Source: Acidobacteriaceae bacterium (GTDB lineage: Bacteria; Acidobacteriota; Terriglobia; Terriglobales; Acidobacteriaceae). Taken from it: a DNA stretch of 6,737 nucleotides. The stretch is taken from positions 1-6,737 of the forward strand of contig PKXI01000404.1 of NCBI GenBank assembly GCA_003133425.1, in the 5' to 3' direction. Below are positions 1 to 5,734 of this stretch, piece by piece (position 1 is the stretch's first letter; the number at the start of each line of letters is the position of its first letter). The position numbers were made by a program, and so were the translations under genes. The notes below the pieces were generated by a model. It was not told the origin of the DNA and did not search any database. It saw only the letters and a program-made list of their open reading frames with translations.

Positions 1-749
1 AGTGCCTGCAGTGCCGCACCGGTCAGGCTCACATCTGCCAGCATGTCCGCATCCTCGGCGTCGACGCCGACGGCGCCTTCGCCGGTTACGCCATCATTCC
101 CGAAACCAACATCTGGAAGCTCTCGCCTTCCATCCCTCACGACTACGCCTCGTTGCTCGACCCGCTTGGCAACGCGGTTCACACCGTTCTCGCCGGTCCC
201 ATCGCAGCTACCACTGTCGCTGTCACCGGCTGCGGCGCCATCGGACTATTCTCCATCGCCGTCGCCAAAGCCTGCGGCGCGGCAAGGGTTTTCGCCATCG
301 AAGTCAACGAGCACCGACGGAAAGTCGCGGCTGAAATGGGTGCGGACCAGACCTTCGACCCCGCCACCGAAAACGTCGAAAAGAAAATTCTTGAAGCCAC
401 CGGCGGCACAGGCGTCGATGTGCTGCTTGAAATGTCCGGCAATCCCGAAGCCATACGCCTGGGCTTCGCCATCCTGCGCACCGGCGGACGTGCCTCGCTG
501 CTCGGCATTCCATCGCGCCCCTTCGAACTCGACTTCGCCAAGGACATCATCTTCAAAGGCGCAATCGTGCAGGGCATCAACGGCCGTAAGATGTTCGAAA
601 CCTGGTTTCAGATGGAAGCCCTGCTCGCCACCGGCAAACTGAACCTTGAACCCGCCATCACCCATCGCCTCAAGTTGAGCGAGTTCCACAAGGCGATGGA
701 GCTGCTCCAATCCGGCGAAGCCATCAAAGTAGTCATGCGCCCGGAGTGA
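1..749 (+). CDS. tdh: L-threonine 3-dehydrogenase, 5'-truncated by window edge
   Basis: This zinc-dependent medium-chain dehydrogenase oxidises L-threonine to 2-amino-3-ketobutyrate with NAD+ in the cytoplasm. The reading frame is open from base 3 and ends in TGA at 747-749, giving 248 visible residues. The first visible residues, CLQCRTGQAHIC, supply three of the four structural-zinc cysteines of the family (C-x2-C-x7-C); the first cysteine lies just outside. The family is about 340 residues long, so roughly 95 N-terminal residues are missing, including the catalytic zinc ligands. Family hallmarks follow in order: DPLGNAVHT, the Rossmann motif GCGAIG (visible residues 76-81; GAGPIG is more usual), the acidic cofactor-binding strand end FAIEVNEHR, LLEMSG, and GRKMFETWFQM near the C terminus. 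The last two motifs separate threonine dehydrogenase from sorbitol or alcohol dehydrogenases. The gene converges on pabBC across a 491-bp gap. Its partner enzyme kbl lies about 3.8 kb downstream. Confidence 0.93.
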   Translation, partial: CLQCRTGQAHICQHVRILGVDADGAFAGYAIIPETNIWKLSPSIPHDYASLLDPLGNAVHTVLAGPIAATTVAVTGCGAIGLFSIAVAKACGAARVFAIEVNEHRRKVAAEMGADQTFDPATENVEKKILEATGGTGVDVLLEMSGNPEAIRLGFAILRTGGRASLLGIPSRPFELDFAKDIIFKGAIVQGINGRKMFETWFQMEALLATGKLNLEPAITHRLKLSEFHKAMELLQSGEAIKVVMRPE

Positions 750-781
750 AGATCAGGGGTCAAGGTTCAGGGAACAGTTGC

Positions 782-921
782 GACTGGGTGCCCCAGAGCC
801 GGGGTCCCCGGCAACAGGTCTTCGTTGCTGGGGTGGAGAGCCTGCCCTGAGCGTAGTCGAAGGGTCTCGATTTTGACCTGGGGTGGCAGGGACCCCAACC
901 CGCAAGCTGCACCCCACAGTC
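782..921. repeat. Imperfect ~140-bp inverted repeat, likely interspersed repeat element
   Basis: Four blocks on the left recur as reverse complements on the right in mirrored order: GACTG (782-786) with CAGTC (917-921), GGGTGC (786-791) with GCACCC (909-914), GGGGTCCC (801-808) with GGGACCCC (889-896), and CAGGTC (815-820) with GACCTG (875-880). All pairs share a centre near 848-851. The left arm also contains its own hairpin (806-815 with 824-833, ten pairs including one G-U, loop 816-823). The centre holds GCCCTGAGCGTAGTCGAAGG (844-863), a motif I recognise as recurring in intergenic DNA of many environmental bacteria. It begins 32 bp after the tdh stop and could act as a 3' processing or attenuation structure; its mobility is unproven. 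Confidence 0.6.
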
Positions 922-935
922 AGGAAAAACGTGGA

Positions 936-974
936 AAAACACGGTGTTTTCGACGCAAAATGCGCGTTTTTGTG
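936..974. repeat. Pair of adjacent A/T-run hairpins or palindromes
   Basis: AAAACAC (936-942) and GTGTTTT (944-950) form a near-perfect 15-bp palindrome around base 943. Immediately after it, CGCAAAA (954-960) pairs with TTTTGTG (968-974), with one G-U, around a 7-base loop. Downstream, GGCAGT (1005-1010) pairs with ACTGCC (1023-1028) and is followed by GC and four Ts. These are short structures. They may be part of a larger dispersed repeat or may end tdh transcription weakly, but none has the strong stem and T tract of a standard terminator. Confidence 0.35.
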
Positions 975-1103
975 CCGTTTTAAGCCCTTTTTTGGCATAA
1001 ATCGGGCAGTTCCAGGCAACCCACTGCCGCTTTTCGGAACCTACTCAGCAGCCAAACCACAAAATCCGGCACCGTGTAAGGTTAAGTGCTCGAAGAATCG
1101 CAA

Positions 1104-1186
1104 CCCTATAGGCCAACCTTTGCGTAAAATCCTAACCCTATAAGCGAACCTTTAACGCTGACTACGCACCCTATAAGCAAACCTTT
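1104..1186. repeat. Three direct copies of an 18-bp motif at 32-33-bp spacing
   Basis: The copies are CCCTATAGGCCAACCTTT (1104-1121), CCCTATAAGCGAACCTTT (1136-1153) and CCCTATAAGCAAACCTTT (1169-1186). The consensus is CCCTATARGCNAACCTTT, with only three variable positions. Start-to-start distances are 32 and 33 bp, about three helical turns, and the 14-15-bp spacers between copies are unrelated. An additional A or AA precedes each copy. The pattern resembles iterated protein-binding sites or a short variable-spacer repeat rather than a simple tandem duplication. There are too few copies and the spacers are too short for a CRISPR array. It lies 55-137 bp beyond the pabBC stop codon, so an ordinary promoter role is unlikely. 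Confidence 0.65.
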
Positions 1187-1240
1187 CGAGCGTCGAAAAA
1201 CCTGCATTCCGCTCCTCTCACAGCAGCGGTGAAATTGGCC

Positions 1241-3187
1241 TCACACCTCCCAGTCGATCGTCACCCTCCGCAGCCCACGCACCGCGTTGCACAGATACAC
1301 CGCATCCGCGCGCCGCAGATCCTCCGGATACAGCTCGCGTTCCTCAACACCAGTCAGCGTCTCCAACAGATGCCGCCGATAAACGCCCGCCAGCAGCCCA
1401 CATTCCACAGGCGGCGTCAACCATCGGCCGCCTTTCTCAATAAAGACATTGCTGATTGCGCCCTCAGTAATCTCGCCCGCGCAATTCATGCACAGCACAT
1501 CGTCAAACCCCCTATCCACGGCCTCTTTGAAGGCCTCCGCATACAAGGGTCTGTGCGTAGTCTTGTGGTAGAGCATGGGATCCTTCGCATCGGTTCTCTT
1601 AGGCGAGACGCACGCGCGCACAGTCTTCGCACCTCCGCTGTCGTTCTTTGCAAGCGGCTCATCCCCAATGTTCATGCGCCCGTCGCTGTCAACCAGCAAC
1701 CTCACTCTGCGCCGTTCTGCGCATTCGAATGCACGCGCGTACTCCGCCAGCGCAGCTCTCACCGCATCGCGCTCACACTCGAATCCGAAGTACGCAGCCG
1801 AATCCATCAATCGGTCGAGATGCAGCTCCAGCAGCGGATAGCCGCCATCCCAAAGCATCGTCTCCACCAGCGAAAGCCGGTCAGAAAGCCGGCTCGCGGA
1901 CCCCGTAAGAAACTCCGCTTTTAGCAAACACTCTCCGTACTCTTCCTTCGCATCCGAGTCAATCACGATGCCGCTGCCCACACCCATCTTCCCCTCGTTC
2001 CCGTCGAGCTCAAGTGTGCGAATCGCCACGTTGAACACCGTGCGCTGTTGCGAGAAGAACCCGATCGCACCTGTGTACACGCCTCGCGGCTGCTCTTCAA
2101 GCTCCTCCAGCAGCTGCATCGCACGCACCTTCGGCGCGCCGGTAATCGACCCGCAAGGGAACAGCGCCCTGAAGATATCGTGAAATCCAATCTCAGCCCG
2201 CACCTCTCCAGTCACAGTCGAAGTCATCTGCCACAGCGTCGGAAAGCGCTCAACGGCGAACACATTCTCCGCATGCACACTCCCGAACTTCGCCAGCCGA
2301 CCCAGGTCGTTGCGCAGCAGGTCAACGATCATTACGTTTTCGCTGCGGTTCTTCGGGTCGTTGCGCAACCACTCCGCTCGCTCGTGGTCCTCGCGCGTCG
2401 TGCGCCCGCGCGCCGCGGTCCCCTTCATCGGCCTGGTAGTAATGCGCCGCTTGTCGCCATTCTCGTCCACGCGAAAAAACAGCTCCGGCGAGAACGACAG
2501 AATCCGCCGACCTGTCTGCCAGTGAATAAAAGCCCCATACTCCACCGGCTGCCGTTCGCGCAGTCGCGCATACAAGGCAGCCACGCTGCCTTGCACGCGC
2601 ACGCTGTAGGGAACCGTGAAGTTGAGTTGATACACGTCACCGGCGCGAATCCACTCGTGAATCGCAGCGATGCGTTCGGCATATTGCGCTTCTGTCAGAC
2701 CGAGCGCGGCTTCAATCGGCGAGTCTTTGAGCGGCTCGTCCTGGATGCCGCGAAAGCTCTCCAGCCCCGGCGGCTCGCCGTCTGGGAAAGTTCCAGTAGC
2801 ATGATCGAATCGATAGGCGCGATCGTAGATGCCGATCCAGGCGAGAGGTTGGGCTAACGGTTGAGCAAGCGCCTTGTCGTCCAGGCGCGCCCGCATCCCG
2901 GCCTTGGGCTCAAAACAAATCCCGCACTCGTATGTGAAGAACCCCGCAGCGGTCATTCCCGACGCAACCGCGCGTTCAACCTCGCGGAAGAGCCCGGCAA
3001 TGTCTGCAGCATTCTTTGCCACGCACACGCGCAGAGGCGCGGTAAAAATTCGCGTGCAGAATTCCTCGGCCGCAGCCGAATCGCCGATGTCTATGTTGTT
3101 TGCTCTGCCGCATTCCAGCAGCACCGTAGCCGGTGTGTGCTCCACCAGTGCGTACACTTCCGCGGGAAGGGAATGCCGGCGGTTCAT
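1241..3187 (-). CDS. pabB: Fused aminodeoxychorismate synthase component I / aminodeoxychorismate lyase (PabB-PabC)
   Basis: This 648-residue cytoplasmic enzyme should convert chorismate to 4-amino-4-deoxychorismate and then to p-aminobenzoate plus pyruvate, feeding folate synthesis. Residues about 165-430 are the chorismate-binding domain: GDVYQLNF (183-190), SFSPELFF (231-238), RPMKGTAARG (252-261), DLLRNDLGRL (289-298), GSITGAPK (346-353) and GSGIVIDSDAKEEY (404-417). K255 in MKGT matches the nucleophilic lysine of PabB; anthranilate synthase TrpE has alanine there, so PabB is favoured. Residues about 440-648 are a class IV aminotransferase-fold lyase, with the likely PLP lysine K542 in HKTTHRPLY, and EITEGAISNVF (572-582). 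No glutamine amidotransferase (PabA) domain is fused or present in the window, so PabA must be elsewhere. The ATG at 3187 sits 29 bp after the Ig-like gene. The frame is open further upstream, but that would overlap the Ig-like gene. A weak AGAGG lies 15 bases before the start, with A8 in between. Confidence 0.93.
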   Translation of the reverse strand: MNRRHSLPAEVYALVEHTPATVLLECGRANNIDIGDSAAAEEFCTRIFTAPLRVCVAKNAADIAGLFREVERAVASGMTAAGFFTYECGICFEPKAGMRARLDDKALAQPLAQPLAWIGIYDRAYRFDHATGTFPDGEPPGLESFRGIQDEPLKDSPIEAALGLTEAQYAERIAAIHEWIRAGDVYQLNFTVPYSVRVQGSVAALYARLRERQPVEYGAFIHWQTGRRILSFSPELFFRVDENGDKRRITTRPMKGTAARGRTTREDHERAEWLRNDPKNRSENVMIVDLLRNDLGRLAKFGSVHAENVFAVERFPTLWQMTSTVTGEVRAEIGFHDIFRALFPCGSITGAPKVRAMQLLEELEEQPRGVYTGAIGFFSQQRTVFNVAIRTLELDGNEGKMGVGSGIVIDSDAKEEYGECLLKAEFLTGSASRLSDRLSLVETMLWDGGYPLLELHLDRLMDSAAYFGFECERDAVRAALAEYARAFECAERRRVRLLVDSDGRMNIGDEPLAKNDSGGAKTVRACVSPKRTDAKDPMLYHKTTHRPLYAEAFKEAVDRGFDDVLCMNCAGEITEGAISNVFIEKGGRWLTPPVECGLLAGVYRRHLLETLTGVEERELYPEDLRRADAVYLCNAVRGLRRVTIDWEV

Positions 3188-3216
3188 GCAGTTTTTTTTG
3201 TGCCTCTGGCTGCTGG

Positions 3217-4242
3217 CTACTGCACCGTGAGAACCATGGTCGTGTTCTGCGTAATGGCCGTGACGCCATCGCTCGATTGCCCGGTCACGGTTATCGTGTA
3301 AGTGCCCGCCGGAGTGGGCAGATTGTTGGGCGGACCGTGGTTGAAGTAGTAGTAGCGCGGATTGCAGGCCGTGGTGCCCAGCATGGTAACCAGTGCCACC
3401 AGCGCCAACAGCGATAACCGGCTCAGCCATGCGCGCCGCCGCGCTCCCCAGGCCAATCCGCCCAAACCGAGCACACCTGGCAGCAGAATTGCCCATGCAA
3501 CCGGGTCACTTCCCTTGCCGGAGTGGGAGGCCGGAGTAGCAAAGCCAACCGTTCCTGCCGACTGCGTCTGCAACACCATCGAGCTGTAGGGAGGACACGC
3601 AGATGCGGGCGAACCTGCCGGACAACTTGTGGGAGTATTCGCCAGAATCTCCACGCTCGCAGGGCTGAAAGCGCATGATGCCTGGTTGGGCAACCCCGAG
3701 CATGAGAGGGTTACGAACATTGGTGACGTCAGCGAAGCAGGGTTTACGGGATTTATCGTCACGTTTACCGTTCCCGCAGCGCCGGCCGTGAGCACCAGGG
3801 GCAGCGCTGATGGCGCCACTGCTGCGAGCGTCAACTGAAAGCTGGGCGCAGTGCTGGTCTGTGCCTGCACAGAAGCCAGCAATGAAACTGAAGTCTGGTG
3901 CGTAGCATCGCCGCTATAAACAGCGCGCAGGTTGTGCATGCCGCCGGGCAAGGCTAATACGGCGGAGGCTTGGCCTGTTGCGTTCAGCGCTACCTGGGCC
4001 AATTGCCGACTGCCCTCGTTGATGGCTACGGCGCCTGTTGCCGGCTGCCCATCTGCCGCGGCCACGCTCACCGCGACGGCGGCCTTGGTTTGTCCGTCCT
4101 GGTCGCTGGTGGATACGGTCAGCGAGGTTTGCGTAGATACGGCGTTCGACGCACTTTGCGCACCGGCCACCGCCATTGGCAGTGCCAGCAGCGCCAAACC
4201 CAGTCCTGCAACCAATTCAAGCCGCAGACTGCGGCGGTTCAT
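3217..4242 (-). CDS. Secreted or envelope Ig-like domain protein with two C-terminal membrane segments
   Basis: From the ATG at 4242 the protein has 341 residues. Residues 1-28 look like a signal peptide: MNRRSLRLEL, a hydrophobic core, and a likely cleavage after AGA. Residues about 35-125 resemble a bacterial Ig-like repeat, ending in the typical LRAVYSGDATHQTSVS. Residues about 130-240 are Ser/Thr/Ala/Pro-rich and hold four cysteines (181, 190, 207, 216) that could form disulphides. Two hydrophobic segments follow (about 249-266 and 272-292), separated by GARRRAW; the second ends in LGTTAC. The last 40 residues (PAGTYTITVTGQSSDG...TTMVLTVQ) resemble the closing strands of another Ig-like domain. 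This tail order is typical of acidobacterial surface proteins as I know them. An ATG at 4287 would add 15 residues; I prefer 4242 because it gives a normal short signal-peptide n-region, although neither start has a good ribosome site. The specific function is unknown; adhesion or surface display is only a guess. Confidence 0.8.
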   Translation of the reverse strand: MNRRSLRLELVAGLGLALLALPMAVAGAQSASNAVSTQTSLTVSTSDQDGQTKAAVAVSVAAADGQPATGAVAINEGSRQLAQVALNATGQASAVLALPGGMHNLRAVYSGDATHQTSVSLLASVQAQTSTAPSFQLTLAAVAPSALPLVLTAGAAGTVNVTINPVNPASLTSPMFVTLSCSGLPNQASCAFSPASVEILANTPTSCPAGSPASACPPYSSMVLQTQSAGTVGFATPASHSGKGSDPVAWAILLPGVLGLGGLAWGARRRAWLSRLSLLALVALVTMLGTTACNPRYYYFNHGPPNNLPTPAGTYTITVTGQSSDGVTAITQNTTMVLTVQ

Positions 4243-4311
4243 GCCTCTCACGTGCACCTGCTCCAAATCCCCAGAAGAATCGCGCATCGCTAAATCGCGT
4301 ATCGCCCGTTT

Positions 4312-4327
4312 GTCCGCCGCGGCGGAC
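4312..4327. promoter_or_regulatory. Perfect 16-bp palindrome, operator-like
   Basis: GTCCGCCGCGGCGGAC equals its own reverse complement over all 16 bases, and the symmetry stops at both edges (T at 4311, T at 4328). On the minus strand it begins about 11 bases after the TACAAT box, so it would sit near +4 to +19 of the transcript. It could be a repressor site or, as RNA, a small GC-rich hairpin. The regulator is not identifiable. Confidence 0.45.
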
Positions 4328-4337
4328 TTAGAAGACT

Positions 4338-4343
4338 ATTGTA
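4338..4343 (-). promoter_or_regulatory. Candidate -10 box (TACAAT) for the Ig-like gene
   Basis: Read on the minus strand the sequence is GATACAATAG, with TACAAT one base from the TATAAT consensus. It lies 50-100 bp ahead of the two possible starts (4287, 4242). No good -35 box is seen 16-18 bp upstream, so a second factor or a weak promoter is likely. Confidence 0.4.
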
Positions 4344-4486
4344 TCTGGCTCGGGCGCAGTGCGGCTAACCGGCGCACCGCGGTCTGCCCTGAAAAACCCT
4401 GCTCCTCAGTGCAGACCTGGCACGGTCCCCGGCATAGGTTGGACGCAGGGCGCCCGGAATGGCGAGTTCACCCGGCCGCGACGCGC

Positions 4487-4492
4487 TATGCT
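4487..4492 (+). promoter_or_regulatory. Weak candidate -10 box (TATGCT) for kbl
   Basis: TATGCT lies 22 bp before the kbl start codon, which would put transcription start near 4499 and leave a leader of about 15 bases. No convincing -35 box is present (GTTCAC at 4466-4471 is a poor match with 15-bp spacing). Confidence 0.22.
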
Positions 4493-4500
4493 TCTTGTTT

Positions 4501-4506
4501 GAGGTG
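4501..4506 (+). promoter_or_regulatory. Ribosome binding site that fixes the kbl start
   Basis: GAGGTG is followed by a 7-base spacer and then ATG at 4514. This is the clearest Shine-Dalgarno sequence in the window. It settles the start of kbl although the frame stays open for almost 600 bases upstream. Confidence 0.75.
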
Positions 4507-4513
4507 CATCGCC

Positions 4514-5728
4514 ATGACTCAGGCCAACCCTCGCCCCCAGCTCGCGCACCTGACCGCAGCTCTAGACGAACTCCGCGCCAAAGGTACCTATTTCAAGCTC
4601 CGTATCCTCGACGACCAGCAGGCCTCGGTGTGCCACTACGATGGCCGCGAGGTGATTAACCTGGCCAGCAACAACTACCTGGGCTTGGCCAATGACCCCC
4701 GCCTGATTGAGGCCGCCATCGCCGCCACGCGCGCTTTTGGCGTCGGCTCCGGAGCGGTGCGGACGATCGCCGGAACCATGCGCATCCACATGGATCTGGA
4801 GGAAAAGATCGCTCGCTTCAAGAACGTAGAGGCATGCGTGGTCTTCCAGAGCGGTTTTGCCGCCAACGCCGGCACCGTCAGCGCCATCCTCGGCAAAGAG
4901 GACTTTATCCTCTCCGACGAGCTGAACCACGCCAGCATTATTGACGGCGCCCGCCTCTCACGCGCAACCATCAAGGTATTTCGACACAAAGACATGGCTC
5001 ATTGCGAGCAGTTGCTTCAACAACTCGCCCCTGAGCCCGGCAAAAAGCTCGTAATCACCGACGGCGTCTTCTCAATGGACGGCGATATCGGCCCCGTGGA
5101 CAAGCTTGCCGTGCTGGCAGAAAAGTATGGCGCCATCATGATGGTCGACGACGCCCATGCTTCAGGCGTTCTGGGCCGTAATGGCCGCGGGTCAGTTGAC
5201 CACTTTGGCATGCACGGCCTGGTAGATGTGCAGGTCGGTACGCTCTCCAAGGCCATCGGCGCGCTGGGCGGCTACGTTTGCGGCAGCCGCGACCTGATCG
5301 ATTACCTTTACCACCGTGCGCGGCCGTTTCTGTTCTCCACCTCGCACCCGCCCTCGGTTGCGGCCACATGTATCGCCGCCTTCGACATTTTGGAGAAGGA
5401 GCCCGAGCGAATCCTGCGCCTGTGGTCCAACACCCGCTACTTCCAGGGCGAGTTGAGGCGACTGGGTTTCAACATCGGAGGCGTCACCACTCCGGCCACT
5501 GAGACACCCATCACGCCGATCATTGTGGGCGAAGGCCGCGCTGCGATGGAATTTTCGCGTGCACTCTTCAATGAGGGAGTAATGGCCACCGGCATCGCCT
5601 TCCCCACCGTTCCAGAGGGCAAGGCAAGAATCCGCGCCATTCTCACCAGTGAACATACGCGCGCCCAGCTCGACCAGGCACTCGATATCTTTGATCGTGT
5701 GGCCAGGCGGCTGGGGATTCTACAATAG
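4514..5728 (+). CDS. kbl: Glycine C-acetyltransferase (2-amino-3-ketobutyrate CoA ligase)
   Basis: This 404-residue PLP enzyme of the alpha-oxoamine synthase family cleaves 2-amino-3-ketobutyrate with CoA to glycine and acetyl-CoA, the second step of threonine breakdown after Tdh. Visible motifs are NLASNNYLGLA (49-59), GSGAVRTIAGT (78-88), DELNHASIIDG (135-145, with the ring-stacking H139), DGVFSMDGDI (183-192), VDDAHASG (211-218, with PLP-contacting D212 and H215), GTLSKAIGALGG (242-253, with Schiff-base lysine K246), RPFLFSTSHPP (270-280) and GKARIR (369-374). The sequence resembles the Bacillus subtilis type of Kbl more than the E. coli type (VRTIAGT, HASGVLG, FLFSTSHPP). The related 8-amino-7-oxononanoate synthase (BioF) is the main alternative, but these motifs and tdh in the same window favour Kbl. 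The length is normal. ruvA starts 6 bp after its stop. Confidence 0.92.
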   Translation: MTQANPRPQLAHLTAALDELRAKGTYFKLRILDDQQASVCHYDGREVINLASNNYLGLANDPRLIEAAIAATRAFGVGSGAVRTIAGTMRIHMDLEEKIARFKNVEACVVFQSGFAANAGTVSAILGKEDFILSDELNHASIIDGARLSRATIKVFRHKDMAHCEQLLQQLAPEPGKKLVITDGVFSMDGDIGPVDKLAVLAEKYGAIMMVDDAHASGVLGRNGRGSVDHFGMHGLVDVQVGTLSKAIGALGGYVCGSRDLIDYLYHRARPFLFSTSHPPSVAATCIAAFDILEKEPERILRLWSNTRYFQGELRRLGFNIGGVTTPATETPITPIIVGEGRAAMEFSRALFNEGVMATGIAFPTVPEGKARIRAILTSEHTRAQLDQALDIFDRVARRLGILQ

Positions 5729-5734
5729 GGCACG

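Larger units (their letters stand above)
750..1240. other. Intergenic region between convergent tdh and pabBC, repeat-rich
   Basis: I see no convincing gene in this 491-bp gap. Both flanking genes end here, so no promoter is required. From left to right it holds an imperfect inverted repeat (782-921), a segment rich in A and T runs with several small hairpins (about 930-1035), and three copies of an 18-bp motif (1104-1186). A plus-strand open frame at 883-1143 (86 codons) crosses all of these blocks. It has no clear ribosome binding site and no recognisable domain, and I regard it as chance. No classical stem plus T-tract terminator is obvious for either gene. Confidence 0.75.
4243..4513. promoter_or_regulatory. 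Divergent promoter region between Ig-like gene and kbl
   Basis: This gap separates divergently read genes and must hold both promoters. Besides the -10 boxes and palindrome listed separately, it contains an inverted pair GGTCTGC (4381-4387) / GCAGACC (4411-4417) with a 23-base loop. I saw no riboswitch-like conserved structure. Confidence 0.5.

Noticed and set aside
1005..1034. GGCAGT/ACTGCC hairpin followed by TTTT as a tdh terminator
   Set aside because: The stem is 6 bp with a 12-base loop, the T run has only four bases, and it lies 255 bp past the tdh stop; noted as a hairpin only.
883..1143. Plus-strand 86-codon open frame in the tdh-pabBC gap
   Set aside because: It runs across the inverted repeat, the hairpins and the first 18-bp motif, has no clear ribosome binding site, and has no recognisable domain; the non-coding repeats explain the DNA better.
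1104..1186. CRISPR array
   Set aside because: There are only three 18-bp units with 14-15-bp spacers and no cas genes; this is outside known CRISPR repeat and spacer sizes.
1196..1229. Possible minus-strand terminator after pabBC (CCGCT/AGCGG stem, T5 downstream)
   Set aside because: The stem is only 5 bp with an 11-base loop, and the T run begins about 8 bases after it; too weak to call.
3188..3496. Upstream extension of the pabBC frame by 103 codons
   Set aside because: It would overlap the end of the Ig-like gene on the same strand in another frame, and its residues look like shadow translation; the ATG at 3187 starts just before PabB-like sequence.
3173..4242. Shared GCGGTTCATGC around the starts of pabBC and the Ig-like gene
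   Set aside because: The likeness comes from both proteins starting Met-Asn-Arg-Arg; the flanking bases differ and no regulatory meaning is supported.
3932..4513. Upstream extension of the kbl frame by 194 codons
   Set aside because: It runs antisense through the Ig-like gene and the divergent promoter region, while GAGGTG with a 7-base spacer clearly marks ATG 4514 and the family length fits.
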